This document shows positions 36,699-46,079 of a stretch of 46,647 nucleotides of DNA, piece after piece (position 1 is the stretch's first letter; the number at the start of each line of letters is the position of its first letter). The notes beneath the pieces were generated by a model. The model saw nothing but the letters and a program-made list of their open reading frames with translations. It had not been told where the DNA came from and did not search any database. The DNA is from Ferruginibacter sp. (lineage in GTDB: Bacteria; Bacteroidota; Bacteroidia; Chitinophagales; Chitinophagaceae): the NCBI GenBank assembly GCA_025352625.1, contig JANXSR010000168.1:1-46647 (forward strand), in the 5' to 3' direction. The position numbers and the translations under genes were made by a program.

Positions 36699-37565
36699 AT
36701 GATCATCTTGGAAAACGAAAAATTACGGGCAGTTATTTCTCCCAAAGGTGCGGAACTGCAAAGCCTTATTAATAAAGATACGGGCCTTGAGTATATGTGG
36801 AGCGGCGATGCAGCCTTTTGGAGCAAACATAGTCCCGTATTGTTTCCTGTTGTTGGGGCATTAAAAGAAGATACTTATTTTTATAAAGATAAACCCTACC
36901 ATCTTCCCCGGCATGGATTTGCAAGGGAAAGAACCTTTTTAAAAGACCAGCTAAGTTTAGAAGAAGCGGTATTTACCCTTACCCATGATGCAGAAACACT
37001 TGCTGTTTATCCTTTTGCATTTTTACTTAGGTTACGATATCAACTAAAAGGTAATTCACTTATTTGTACCTACGAAGTAAGTAATACAGGGTACGATGAG
37101 TTGCTTTTTTCTGTAGGAGCTCATCCTGCTTTTGCAGTGCCAATGGTTAAAGACACTCTTTATAAAGATTACTATTTACAGTTTAATAAAACAGAGCCAC
37201 TGCACAGATGGAAATTAGAAGGAGGATTAATTGCTGACCATGCGGAACTATTGCCTACTCAAAATGACCAGCTACCTTTAACACATCAATTATTTTATGA
37301 AGATGCCATTGTTTTAAAAAATATGCTAAGCAATAGTATTACCGTTGGCTGCACAAAGCATGGTCATGGCATTCATTTCAATTTTGAAAATTTCCCTTTC
37401 TTTGGAATCTGGGCATCAAAAGATGCTAATTTTATTTGTCTTGAACCCTGGTGTGGTATTGCTGATAGTGTGCAACACAATCAGCAATTGATTAACAAAG
37501 AAGGGATAATTACACTAACTCCTAATACTAACTGGCAGCATTGCTGGAATGTGGAATGTTTTTAA
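36699..37565 (+). CDS. Aldose 1-epimerase family protein (LacX/GalM-like)
   Basis: A 288-residue cytosolic beta-sandwich enzyme of the mutarotase superfamily: AVISPKGAELQSLINKDTGL, WSGDAAFWSKHSPVLFPVVG, the conserved His in HLPRHGFARE, the second His in VGAHPAFAVP and the ending CLEPWCGIADS. This is the LacX-like subgroup, which acts on sugar or sugar-phosphate anomers; the exact substrate is unknown. No signal peptide. Single gene after icmF. Confidence 0.9.
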   Translation: MIILENEKLRAVISPKGAELQSLINKDTGLEYMWSGDAAFWSKHSPVLFPVVGALKEDTYFYKDKPYHLPRHGFARERTFLKDQLSLEEAVFTLTHDAETLAVYPFAFLLRLRYQLKGNSLICTYEVSNTGYDELLFSVGAHPAFAVPMVKDTLYKDYYLQFNKTEPLHRWKLEGGLIADHAELLPTQNDQLPLTHQLFYEDAIVLKNMLSNSITVGCTKHGHGIHFNFENFPFFGIWASKDANFICLEPWCGIADSVQHNQQLINKEGIITLTPNTNWQHCWNVECF

Positions 37566-37598
37566 AATACCTCAAAAGTTTTACCTTGTTATTTCTGT

Positions 37599-37811
37599 TT
37601 ATTCCAATTCTTTACAAAAATAGCCTGCATTCCCTAACAACTGTTCCACTTCTTTGCCTGGTATATTATTCGCCACCACCCTTAAAATATTATCGCAATC
37701 CTGTAAATCTACATTCCATTTAAAAATGTCAGGATGTACATTTAATCTACTTCCAATTTCATTAATATGGTTAATATCTGTAAGGTTAGTTTTAAAAATA
37801 AGTATCTCCAT
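37599..37811 (-). CDS. Small HMA-like-fold protein
   Basis: A 70-residue protein starting MEILIFKTNLTDINHINEIG and ending LLGNAGYFCKELE. The order strand-helix-strand-strand-helix-strand and the phrase IFKWNVDLQDCDNILRVV are those of small heavy-metal-associated-like proteins of Bacteroidota that lack the CXXC metal site. ATG 37811 is chosen; a longer reading adds 25 hydrophobic residues. It follows the Met/Cys-rich membrane protein gene by about 100 bases on the same strand. Confidence 0.65.
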   Translation of the reverse strand: MEILIFKTNLTDINHINEIGSRLNVHPDIFKWNVDLQDCDNILRVVANNIPGKEVEQLLGNAGYFCKELE

Positions 37812-37910
37812 AAAAATATCTTTAGTAAAAGAACACCCTTTAATTATTGGTTGAAATAAACACAGCAGCAGGCAGTATAGCAGCATAAAAATTACAACAT
37901 ATCCATTAAT

Positions 37911-38267
37911 CTAATCAGTTGCAGCAGGTGTTTCCTCACAATGCATTTTCCATCTTCCCCCACAACGTTTTTTCCATTCAGCTTTAAATTTTTCCTTTTC
38001 CTCCGGGGTCATACCACCCATTTTTTCCTGCATTTTCATTTTCCATTGTTGCCCGCCTCTGCCATGGCATCCGCCTCTAAAACCTCCGAATAATATTTTA
38101 CTTAATAATAAAATACCTAATGCCTGTATAAATGTAATTGCTTTAACACCTAATACGGCCGGTAATATGGCATTCCATAAACCCATTACTATAAAGCCAA
38201 TCAGTAAGGCGGCAGCAATAAAGAAAGCAACAAACATTAACCCTTTTTTAATCCAAAATTTTTTCAT
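37911..38267 (-). CDS. Met/Cys/His-rich membrane protein near the ECF sigma factor
   Basis: A 118-residue protein: one or two N-terminal helices (about 8-32 and 40-60, with FIQALGILLLSKILF) then a basic segment rich in Gly, Met, Cys and His (GGFRGGCHGRGGQQWKMKMQ, MTPEEKEKFKAEWKKRCGGR, WKMHCEE). The MTPEEKEKFK piece recalls Spy/CpxP-like helical proteins. It lies 61 bases after the sigma-factor gene on the same strand. A role as a membrane-bound metal sensor or anti-sigma partner is possible but unproven. Confidence 0.7.
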   Translation of the reverse strand: MKKFWIKKGLMFVAFFIAAALLIGFIVMGLWNAILPAVLGVKAITFIQALGILLLSKILFGGFRGGCHGRGGQQWKMKMQEKMGGMTPEEKEKFKAEWKKRCGGRWKMHCEETPAATD

Positions 38268-38328
38268 TGTATAATTTTTTGTTTACCTGACGTTCACTAA
38301 AAACGATAATTGTAACGGAGGTAATTGT

Positions 38329-38913
38329 TTAATAATTTAATAGTTCATCTTTTAACACCCGTAAACGATCTCTTAAATGAATTACAGCATAACGCTTTCG
38401 GCTGATTAGTGTGGCCACACTTACACCGGTTGCTGCTTCAATATCTTTAAAAGCTGTTCCATTCAATTCATGTTCAATAAATACTTCCCGTTGCTCTGCC
38501 GGTAATTCTTCCAAAGCCCGTTGCAATTCTTCCCAAAATATATTCCTCAGGTATTCAGTTTCAGGATTGGTATCTGCTGGTAATAAAATTTCCTTCCAGT
38601 CAAAACTATCCTCATCTGATGTTGCTGAGGTAAAAATATCATCTGCAAGGGGCAACTTCTTTTTGCGGTAACTATCGGTTATTTTATTACTGGCTACCGT
38701 ATATAACCAACTTGTGGCCTGGTTAATGGGTTCAGTGTTACCGGCAAACTGGTAAAAAACTTCCTGCAAAATATCTTCTGCGTCTTCTGCGCTGGCTACT
38801 CTCTTTTTTATAAATCCAAGCAGCCGGCTGCTCATTGATTTAATGATATAAGTAATATTTTTATTACGCTCAGCACGCATAGCAGTAGTTGGTATAATCA
38901 GCGCATCTTCCAT
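38329..38913 (-). CDS. ECF-type RNA polymerase sigma factor
   Basis: A 194-residue sigma-70-family protein with region 2 (about 28-95: LGFIKKRVASAEDAEDILQE, QATSWLYTVASNKITDSYRK) and region 4 (about 130-185: ALEELPAEQREVFIEHELNG, KDIEAATGVSVATLISRKRY). A linker of about 35 acidic residues separates them. It has no classical zinc anti-sigma gene next to it; the following gene encodes the Met/Cys/His-rich membrane protein, which is therefore the best candidate for a cognate regulator. Confidence 0.92.
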   Translation of the reverse strand: MEDALIIPTTAMRAERNKNITYIIKSMSSRLLGFIKKRVASAEDAEDILQEVFYQFAGNTEPINQATSWLYTVASNKITDSYRKKKLPLADDIFTSATSDEDSFDWKEILLPADTNPETEYLRNIFWEELQRALEELPAEQREVFIEHELNGTAFKDIEAATGVSVATLISRKRYAVIHLRDRLRVLKDELLNY

Positions 38914-38985
38914 GTATAAAATGAAAGACGAACGACGAAGCCGGATATTTTAGAAGTGAAAAAATATTTTATGCAAGTTTACTAC

Positions 38986-39222
38986 TTAATCAGGCAATGC
39001 GAATTTAGTTAATCTGGGAGTTGAAGAAAACCGGTATAAAATAAGCGCAAAATATAGCACAGTCGCACAAAAGAGGGAGGAAACTGCAATGGGAAAAAAT
39101 CCGGCCAACCCGTTTTTACGATTAATCAAAAAGATACTTTTCAAAATAAAATAAAATACAGGCAGACAATAAAAGAAGTATAAAACCCTCAGGCAAAAAA
39201 CCTTTGTGGTAAAAACAGACAT
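38986..39222 (-). CDS. Possible small membrane protein
   Basis: A 78-residue hydrophobic reading with two predicted helices (about 10-30 and 43-63) and basic ends. A GGAG lies about 9 bases upstream of the ATG, unusual for this organism. There is only a short upstream region after the terminator of the preceding minus-strand gene. It could be a chance reading in AT-rich DNA; no family is recognised. Confidence 0.3.
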   Translation of the reverse strand: MSVFTTKVFCLRVLYFFYCLPVFYFILKSIFLINRKNGLAGFFPIAVSSLFCATVLYFALILYRFSSTPRLTKFALPD

Positions 39223-39244
39223 TCAATAACTCCATCTATATATC

Positions 39245-39274
39245 AAAAGTCGGCTTATACAAGGGCCGACTTTT
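39245..39274. terminator. Terminator downstream of the acidic protein gene
   Basis: Perfect ten-base arms aaaagtcggc (39245-39254) and gccgactttt (39265-39274) with a 10-base loop, about 80 bases past the leftward gene ending at 39357. Confidence 0.75.
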
Positions 39275-39356
39275 ACTTTTATTATAATCCAAATGAGTTT
39301 TTAAAATTCATTAAGATAATTTCAACTTTAGTTGGCAAGTTTTACAACTCATTCAT

Positions 39357-39659
39357 CTATCTTCTGTGCTTTTCACTTACCTCATTAATATCATCTTCTT
39401 CAAGTTCATCAATATCATCAGGCGATGTTAAAAAATTATCTTCGTCAATCTTGCTATCTGCCTCTGCTGCATTTAATGCATATCCTTCTGTATCCGGCCC
39501 TTCATCTTCCAACGCATCTAGTTCACTGGCCGATATTTCATCCTCTTCATCATCAAAAATTACAATATCGTCCCCATCTGCAGAAGCTGCAAATTCCATA
39601 GTATCATGCTTCAAATCCGGCTGTATTGGTTTGGGGTTAATTTCTTTATTCTTTTTCAT
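39357..39659 (-). CDS. Very acidic small protein
   Basis: A 100-residue protein with a short basic start (MKKNKEINPKPIQPDLKHDT) and then mostly Asp, Glu, Ser and Ala (IVIFDDEEDEISASELDALE, DDIDELEEDDINEVSEKHRR), likely disordered. No fold or signal peptide. Strong composition bias with a well-kept frame and its own terminator suggests a real gene. Similar acidic tails occur in histone-chaperone-like or RNA-polymerase delta-like proteins, but there is no real basis for such an assignment. Confidence 0.6.
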   Translation of the reverse strand: MKKNKEINPKPIQPDLKHDTMEFAASADGDDIVIFDDEEDEISASELDALEDEGPDTEGYALNAAEADSKIDEDNFLTSPDDIDELEEDDINEVSEKHRR

Positions 39660-39911
39660 AAAAAAGAGATTTTAATTTATTAAGAAACCAGTTTAAATAC
39701 AAATGATTCTAACACTCTTAAAGTTACAACAATTTAAAGGCTTATACCATTAATTTATGGCCGGTTTTATAAAAATCATCACACTGTTCTTAACTATTTT
39801 TTATCTCTTTAACAGCAATGTTTAAATTGTATTTGATTGCTTCAAATTTGCAACTTATTTTCAAAATATTATTTGAATGTAGGCTTTAAGAGTAACCATA
39901 AAATACAGACA

Positions 39912-40334
39912 ATGAAAGTAGCAGGATATTCAGGTACACCTCTGGCAAAAAAACTTGGCATAAAAGAAGGATTTAAAATACGATTGGTAAACCCGCCTGA
40001 TTATTATTTTGATCTTTTTGTTGACATGCCACAAGATATCATTGTGAGTAACGAAAAGAAAACAAAGAAGCAGCTTATTCATTATTTTACCAAAGAAGCA
40101 ATTGACTTGCATAACAACATTATTGCTTTGCGAAATGAAATTGAACAAAACGGAATGATTTGGATTTCGTGGCCAAAGAAAGCATCAAAAATACCTACGG
40201 ATATTACAGAAGACGTTATAAGAAATGTAGCCCTGGCAAACGGACTTGTAGATATAAAAGTTTGTGCAGTAGATGAAATTTGGTCGGGACTTAAATTAGT
40301 GATTCCGGTAAAAGATAGAATTGTAAACCGCTGA
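39912..40334 (+). CDS. DUF3052 family protein
   Basis: A 140-residue cytosolic protein opening MKVAGYSGTPLAKKLGIKEG, the hallmark of DUF3052, followed by the RLVNPPDYYF and WISWPKKASK segments also seen in the family, and ending in KVCAVDEIWSGLKLVIP. Function of the family is not established. ATG 39912 matches family starts; the longer in-frame reading adds unrelated residues. Confidence 0.88.
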   Translation: MKVAGYSGTPLAKKLGIKEGFKIRLVNPPDYYFDLFVDMPQDIIVSNEKKTKKQLIHYFTKEAIDLHNNIIALRNEIEQNGMIWISWPKKASKIPTDITEDVIRNVALANGLVDIKVCAVDEIWSGLKLVIPVKDRIVNR

Positions 40335-40429
40335 CAAAAGGTTAAATAAAAATTAGTAAAGTTTATAAAAATGCAGGAGCAATAAATGACTTTGCAGTCT
40401 TTGTTATTTTTTTATATAAAATTTATTCA

Positions 40430-41230
40430 ATGAACAACGCAGATTATACAGCAAAAAAAATAACTGAATCAATCACTATTGATGGCAACACGAAGAAAGA
40501 AGTGTGGCAAAATGCAGCGTGGAGCAAACGCTTTGTAGACATGGTAACCGGCAATGCCGGCATATACAATACACAAACTGCGTTGCTCTGGAACGACACA
40601 AATTTATACATTGCCTTTACAGCAGAAGAACCTTTTGTAGAAGCAACGCTTACAGAGAGAGATAGTATAGTTTTTTTAGAAAACGACCTGGAAGTATTTA
40701 TTGACGGTAAGGATTGTTATTACGAGTTAGAAGTGAATGCGGCGAATACTTTATACGAAGTGTTTTTTATATGGAAAGACGCTTACAAAAGAGGTAACAA
40801 ATTCGACATCCCCCAGTTTGATGTGCACCAGCTACAGGCATATACTTTTGGCGGCGACTACGATCGCAGTGGCGCCAGTTTTTGGAAGGGCACTCATCCC
40901 CGGGGTATACGTTGGGCATTTACAAACTTTGATATGCCGGGTTTACAGACAGCCGTTCAGATAGATGGTACTCTGAATGATAATAGTGATATTGACAAAG
41001 GCTGGAGTTTGGAAATTGCAATACCCTGGAAGAGCCTTCAACTTCTTGCAGATGGAAGATCCATTCCACCCAATAATGGGGATATATGGAATATGTTTTT
41101 AGGAAGATTTCAAAGATTGATGGTGAGTGGCCAGGAAGTAATACCACACCCTGCCATGGCTTTAAACAGTCACGGAATTTATGATACACATTTAACCGAG
41201 AAATGGAGTAAAATTGAATTTGCAGTATAA
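40430..41230 (+). CDS. CBM9-like (DOMON-type) domain protein without signal peptide
   Basis: A 266-residue protein with the family 9-like carbohydrate-binding beta-sandwich: ITESITIDGNTKKEVWQNAA, ALLWNDTNLYIAFTAEEPFV, FLENDLEVFIDGKDCYYELE and the C-terminal DKGWSLEIAIPWKSLQLLA. These cover the entire protein, with no enzyme domain and no leader peptide visible. Related to the EB_dh fold of the haem lipoproteins (same T-I-D-G-x6-W opening) but without haem-ligand motifs. Substrate unknown. Confidence 0.82.
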   Translation: MNNADYTAKKITESITIDGNTKKEVWQNAAWSKRFVDMVTGNAGIYNTQTALLWNDTNLYIAFTAEEPFVEATLTERDSIVFLENDLEVFIDGKDCYYELEVNAANTLYEVFFIWKDAYKRGNKFDIPQFDVHQLQAYTFGGDYDRSGASFWKGTHPRGIRWAFTNFDMPGLQTAVQIDGTLNDNSDIDKGWSLEIAIPWKSLQLLADGRSIPPNNGDIWNMFLGRFQRLMVSGQEVIPHPAMALNSHGIYDTHLTEKWSKIEFAV

Positions 41231-41282
41231 GCACAAACCAACCTACTTTTTGATTATAAAAAATATTATTCAACAAAAATTA

Positions 41283-41600
41283 TCAGCAATAATATGCGTA
41301 GCTAAAATCTTCGGCTACATTTGGTACTTCCACATTCTTGTTTCTGTAAAGTGGCATGTCCATGGCATCTGCAATTGATTTAACTAACTGAAACTTTGTA
41401 TTCTTTAAAATGATTTTATAGGGTAACTCAATACCTTCATCTAGTAATCCCTCTCCCAAATCGGCCTCGGTATAAATATATTGAACTTGCTTTTTGGCAA
41501 ATTGCGTTACTTTTTTTTGGTTACTTTTTAGAATGGATAAAATGTCTTTCTTTTTCAAAATAATAGTTTTAATAAAATGTATTAAAACTATGCCAGTCAT
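41283..41600 (-). CDS. Hypothetical protein, possibly a truncated remnant
   Basis: A 105-residue reading from ATG 41600. The first 20 residues are hydrophobic and then the sequence looks like the C-terminal part of a larger Bacteroidota protein (KKDILSILKSNQKKVTQFAK, then a Y-T-E-A-D-L stretch). No family is recognised. It lies alone between two convergent/parallel genes. It may be the remnant of a longer gene whose 5' part is gone. Confidence 0.4.
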   Translation of the reverse strand: MTGIVLIHFIKTIILKKKDILSILKSNQKKVTQFAKKQVQYIYTEADLGEGLLDEGIELPYKIILKNTKFQLVKSIADAMDMPLYRNKNVEVPNVAEDFSYAYYC

Positions 41601-41706
41601 TTGCAATAATTATTTAATCATTACAGATTAAATAACGGGAAATTAAAAATGGAAATAGTGCAATTTATTCTACAGTGGCCGGTATGTTTAGCCATAAAAG
41701 TAGCAA

Positions 41707-42996
41707 TTATTTAACTGCGGTTTTGTAAACAACGCCATCCTTCATTACCCATTTAACATCGCTCAATACCTGAATATTTTTAAGGGGATCACTTTTTACT
41801 GCAATAATATCAGCCAGGTTTCCAACCTTTAATTCTCCCAATACAGGTTGCCCCAGCAAGTCGGCCGCATTAATGGTAGCAGTTTGCAAAGCCTGTAAAG
41901 GGGTGTAACCATATTGCACCATAAACTCAAAATCTTTTGCTTCAGGCAGGTTCCAGTCGTAGCCACCAATATCAGTACCGTAGGCAATTTTTACGCCTGC
42001 GCTCATCGCTTTTTTAAATAGAGCCGGTTCAGATTCTGAAAAATATTTATTAATCGGGCTGCCGGCTTTTGCACGGCCATCGGCCACGTAATCGTTTACA
42101 TAAATGGTGGGACACCAATACACTTTCTTTTGCACCATCAGTGCCATGCATTCATCATCCATACCAAAGCCGTGCTCTATTGAAGAAGCGCCTGCATTGA
42201 TGGCGGCAATAATACCATCCCTGGTAACTGCATGTGCAGCCAGTTTTCTGCGGTTGCGGATTGTTTCATCACCGATTGCTGTAATTTCATCCGTTGTAAA
42301 ATTTGGACTGCTCCGGTAACTGCCATCGGCTAATTTGTAATAACCTCTGTCGGCATAGATTTTTATCCAGTCTGCACCATGGGCAATTTGTTCCCTCACC
42401 GCCCTGCGTGCTTCATCTGCCCCTGTTATTTCCTGAAGGCCCTTGGGCATAGTAAGTTCCCATGCATATTCTTTTTCGCTCATAGGATAATGGCCTGTTG
42501 TGTTGATAGCAAGTGTTGCAACAAACATTCTTGGCCCCGGTACTACTTTATTATTGATGGCTTTTTTTACGTCAACATCAGCAAAGCCGGCACCTTCTGT
42601 ACCAAGATCACGAATGGTTGTAAACCCATTTTGCAATGCAATACCGCCGCTTCGAACGGCCCTGATAGTACGATAGGGAATTGATTCTTTAAGCAATTGA
42701 ACATCATAATCTTCTGAAGTAATATCGCCCTGTAACAACACATGTGTATGGCAATCAATAAGCCCGGGAAGCACAGTGTAAGTGGAAAGATCAATAACCG
42801 TATCGGCTTTTATTTTGGCAACGGCACCAGGTGGTAAAATGCTTTCAATGCTATTCCCTTTCACAATAATTTCAACATGCTGATTTAATTGTCCTGTGCG
42901 TACATCCAATACCTGTCCGCACTTTAACACCGTTATTTTTTGAGCGTAGGTGGTTACCATTAAAAAAGCAGTCAATAAAGAAAGTACCAATCTCAT
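41707..42996 (-). CDS. Exported metal-dependent amidohydrolase
   Basis: A 429-residue amidohydrolase of the imidazolonepropionase-like/prolidase-like group, with signal peptide (MRLVLSLLTAFLMVTTYAQ), so periplasmic. Metal-site motifs: GLIDCHTHV, the Lys in GADWIKIYADRG, His in LAAHAVT, His in SIEHGFG and Asp in AYGTDIGG. Such enzymes cleave Xaa-Pro or other dipeptides, or small cyclic amides; the substrate here is undetermined. It is divergent from the YncE/phosphoesterase gene. Confidence 0.92.
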   Translation of the reverse strand: MRLVLSLLTAFLMVTTYAQKITVLKCGQVLDVRTGQLNQHVEIIVKGNSIESILPPGAVAKIKADTVIDLSTYTVLPGLIDCHTHVLLQGDITSEDYDVQLLKESIPYRTIRAVRSGGIALQNGFTTIRDLGTEGAGFADVDVKKAINNKVVPGPRMFVATLAINTTGHYPMSEKEYAWELTMPKGLQEITGADEARRAVREQIAHGADWIKIYADRGYYKLADGSYRSSPNFTTDEITAIGDETIRNRRKLAAHAVTRDGIIAAINAGASSIEHGFGMDDECMALMVQKKVYWCPTIYVNDYVADGRAKAGSPINKYFSESEPALFKKAMSAGVKIAYGTDIGGYDWNLPEAKDFEFMVQYGYTPLQALQTATINAADLLGQPVLGELKVGNLADIIAVKSDPLKNIQVLSDVKWVMKDGVVYKTAVK

Positions 42997-43262
42997 AGTT
43001 GTAGTTTTAGAAAGTTAAAATACAACAATACTATGAGCAGCGATCAATTAAAACCCGTAAACGATTTGTTTTTTATTTCTGCTTCAACAAAATGCAAATG
43101 AAGTAATTAAAGCAATGGTATTTATTGGGGATACAAAGCCCCGTTTTTTATCTCATAGCAGCAAGAGGGCAGAGGCCGGCATTTCCTCATCATAAGTTAA
43201 TGTACCAATCAATTATAGCACACAGGTATTTTGTACCTTTATTGCTCATTTAATTTTATTTT

Positions 43263-45665
43263 ATGAAAAAGATTTGTACCGGTTTTGCAATGTTCCTTTT
43301 AGCAGCAGTTAGCCATGCTCAACAAACAGTTACTTTGCCCAATGGCTGGCAACTATCCCCTGCTGGTAAAAGCTTGCCATTGGGCGATCTGCCGCTCAAC
43401 ATAGCAGTTAGTAAAAGTAAAAAATTAATGGCTGTTACCAACAACGGACAAAGTACTCAAACCCTTCAGCTAATTGATGTACAAACAGAAAAAATACTGG
43501 ACAATATTGAAATTGCTAAAAGTTGGCTGGGCCTTCAATTTAGCAGCGATGAAAAATATTTATACACCAGTGGAGGCAACGATAACTGGATTCTTCAATA
43601 CGCCATTGTAAAAAATAAACTGCAATTAAAAGACAGTATTTCGCTGGGTGCCAAATGGCCCAATAAAATTTCTCCGGCGGGTATTGCCATTGATGATGCT
43701 AAACATTTATTGTACGTGGTTACAAAAGATAACAACTCCCTTTACCTCATCAGCCTGACTACAAAAAAAATAACCCAACAAATAAAACTGCCTGCAGAAG
43801 CTTATACCTGTTTACTATCGCCCAATAAAAAAGAGCTCTATATCAGTTGCTGGGGTTGCGATAAAATATTGATTTTTGATACGCAAAAAAATAGTATCCA
43901 CACAGAAATTGCAGTAGGAGATAACCCAAATGATATTTGCAGAACAGCAAATGGAAAATATTTATTTGTAGCCAATGCCAATGATAATTCAGTAAGTGTG
44001 ATTGACATAAAAAATACCAAAGTAATAGAAACACTTTCTTCTTCCTTGTTTGCAGCTGCTCCTCCTGGAAGTACTACCAATGCAGTTGCTTTAAGTGGGG
44101 ATGAAAAAACATTGTACATCGCCAATGCTGATAACAACAGCCTGGCTGTTTTTGATGTTAGTAAACCTGGGTTTAGTCAGTCGAAAGGTTTTATACCTGT
44201 AGGCTGGTACCCCACCTGTATAAAAGTAATTGGTAAAAAAATATGGGTAACCAATGGAAAAGGGTTTTCTTCTATGGCAAATCCCAATGGCCCCAATCCA
44301 TTAAAAAAAAGAAAAGTTGTTTTTCAGGGCGATGATAAAACCACTGAAGTAAAAGAGCAATACATTGGCGGATTATTTACCGGCACGATGAGTATTATTG
44401 ATGAACCAACTCCGGAACAGTTGAGCATGTATTCGCAACAGGTATACCGCAATACGCCTTACACAAAAGAAAAAGAATTAATGAGTAAGGGAGAAGGCGG
44501 TAACCCCATTCCACAAAAAATCGGTGATCCTTCTCCCATTAAACATGTATTTTATATTGTAAAAGAAAACCGCACTTACGACCAGGTATTGGGTGATGTA
44601 AAAGAAGGCAACGGCGATACAAGCCTTGTTTTATTTGGAGAGAAAGTAACTCCCAATCAACACAAACTGGTAAAAGATTTTGTATTGCTGGATAATTTTT
44701 ATGTAGACGGAGAAGTTAGTGCGGATGGGCACAACTGGAGCCTCGGTGCTTATGCCACTGACTACCTCGAAAAAAACTGGGTTACCAGCTACGGTGGTCG
44801 GGGAGGCGAATATGATGCAGAAGGAACTAGAAAAGTGGCAAATAATAAAGGTGATTTTATCTGGGGTGCCTGTAAAAAAGCTGGTGTTAGTTACCGCACC
44901 TACGGCGAGTTTGCAGACGATTACAAAGCCAATATCCCGGTATTGGAAAATCACTTTTGTACTTACTATACCAGTTGGGACCAGCATGTAAGAGACACAA
45001 CAAGGGTTGGCCAATGGAAAAGAGATTTCGACTCGCTTATTGCCATCAACGCATTGCCACAATTAAATACCTTTCGTTTAATAAACGACCATACCGAAGG
45101 CATGAGTAAAGACAGGCCAACTCCTTTTGCACATGTGGCAGATAATGATCTTGCCGTAGGAATGTTTATCGATTATCTTAGTAAAAGCCCTGTGTGGAAA
45201 GAGAGTGTTGTTTTTATTTTGGAAGACGACGCACAAAACGGTCCAGATCATGTGGATGCACACCGAAGCCCCGTGTATATTGCCGGACCGTATGTGAAAA
45301 GAAATTTTGTTGATCATACTCCTTACACCACCAGCGGCATATTGCGTACAATAGAATTAATTTTGGGCCTTGCTCCTATGAGTCAGTACGATGCTGCAGC
45401 AACACCACTCTGGCGCTGCTTTACTGCAACACCCGATTTAGCACCTTACACTACGTTACCTGCGCAGGTAGACATCACAGAGAAAAACCTGGTATGGAAT
45501 GAACTCTCTAAACGGTCTGCTGGTTTTGATTTTAGCAAAGAGGATCGTGTGCCGGATATGGAATTTAGTGAAGTAATCTGGAAAGGAGTAAAGGGCCTGC
45601 AATCAACCATGCCTGCACCTAAACGGGCTGCCTTTATAAAAGTACCTGCAAAAGAAGATGATTAA
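43263..45665 (+). CDS. YncE-type beta-propeller fused to an alkaline-phosphatase-superfamily phosphoesterase
   Basis: An 800-residue exported protein (signal peptide about 1-19, ending SHAQ). Residues about 35-340 form a seven-bladed propeller with repeats such as KYLFVANANDNSVSVIDIKN and LYIANADNNSLAVFDVSKPG. Residues about 410-740 form a phosphoesterase of the acid-phosphatase/phospholipase C type: VKENRTYDQVLGDVKEG, DGEVSADGHNWS and EDDAQNGPDHVDAHRSP. This fusion recurs in Bacteroidota. The substrate is unknown; a phosphate-ester or phospholipid head group is the family expectation. Terminator follows 45 bases later. Confidence 0.9.
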   Translation: MKKICTGFAMFLLAAVSHAQQTVTLPNGWQLSPAGKSLPLGDLPLNIAVSKSKKLMAVTNNGQSTQTLQLIDVQTEKILDNIEIAKSWLGLQFSSDEKYLYTSGGNDNWILQYAIVKNKLQLKDSISLGAKWPNKISPAGIAIDDAKHLLYVVTKDNNSLYLISLTTKKITQQIKLPAEAYTCLLSPNKKELYISCWGCDKILIFDTQKNSIHTEIAVGDNPNDICRTANGKYLFVANANDNSVSVIDIKNTKVIETLSSSLFAAAPPGSTTNAVALSGDEKTLYIANADNNSLAVFDVSKPGFSQSKGFIPVGWYPTCIKVIGKKIWVTNGKGFSSMANPNGPNPLKKRKVVFQGDDKTTEVKEQYIGGLFTGTMSIIDEPTPEQLSMYSQQVYRNTPYTKEKELMSKGEGGNPIPQKIGDPSPIKHVFYIVKENRTYDQVLGDVKEGNGDTSLVLFGEKVTPNQHKLVKDFVLLDNFYVDGEVSADGHNWSLGAYATDYLEKNWVTSYGGRGGEYDAEGTRKVANNKGDFIWGACKKAGVSYRTYGEFADDYKANIPVLENHFCTYYTSWDQHVRDTTRVGQWKRDFDSLIAINALPQLNTFRLINDHTEGMSKDRPTPFAHVADNDLAVGMFIDYLSKSPVWKESVVFILEDDAQNGPDHVDAHRSPVYIAGPYVKRNFVDHTPYTTSGILRTIELILGLAPMSQYDAAATPLWRCFTATPDLAPYTTLPAQVDITEKNLVWNELSKRSAGFDFSKEDRVPDMEFSEVIWKGVKGLQSTMPAPKRAAFIKVPAKEDD

Positions 45666-45709
45666 AAAGCGAAGCAAAAACTTTTAATTTCGATTATCAA
45701 TATTATTAA

Positions 45710-45752
45710 AAAAAAGTACTTCTGACTGATAAAAGTAGGAAGTACTTTTTTT
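45710..45752. terminator. Terminator after the YncE/phosphoesterase gene
   Basis: Thirteen-base perfect arms (45710-45722 and 45739-45751) around a 16-base loop, with A- and T-runs on both sides, so it can work in either direction. Confidence 0.8.
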
Positions 45753-45826
45753 ATTTCAAGTAAAAACAGTATTGACCTTAAATTAAATAGAGAATAAACT
45801 CTTCGTAAAATAACAAGCTCCTGGAG

Positions 45827-45860
45827 TTCAAAAAGTTTTTTTGATTAAAGACTTTTTGAA
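45827..45860. other. Second hairpin in the 45.7-46.1 kb gap
   Basis: Ten-base perfect arms ttcaaaaagt (45827-45836) and actttttgaa (45851-45860) with a 14-base loop. No clear T-run follows. It could be a second terminator, a processed RNA element or chance in AT-rich DNA. Confidence 0.4.
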
Positions 45861-46079
45861 GATTTGAAAGTATAAATATCTAGTTAATATATGAAGTGCC
45901 ATTCTCTCTCTTGCACAGTTGGTAGAAGAAAGCGGAGGCTAATCACATCAAACGTTTGCAACCAAAATTATCGCAACCCGAACCCATGCTTCGCTAAAAG
46001 GCTTAATTTTACTGCAGTTGTACACAGTCATGTTATTATTGATTCACTGATCAATAACGCAGGCTTATAATTTAAAAGA

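Larger units (their letters stand above)
45666..46079. other. Intergenic region with two hairpins
   Basis: 414 bases. It holds the terminator of the upstream gene (45710-45752) and a second hairpin (45827-45860). A 59-codon reading at 45891-46070 has no supporting features. Nothing else recognised. Confidence 0.55.

Noticed and set aside
40387..40400. ATGAC-tttg-CAGTC upstream of the CBM9-like gene as a fifth FNR-like site
   Set aside because: The right half is not the inverse of the left, and there is no TAnTTT at the required distance.
44631..45062. 143-codon minus-strand reading
   Set aside because: It lies wholly opposite the phosphoesterase domain, whose motifs are clear on the plus strand.
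45891..46070. 59-codon plus-strand reading with several Cys and Arg residues
   Set aside because: No family, no leader, unusual composition and no promoter; most likely chance in the gap before the glucosidase gene.
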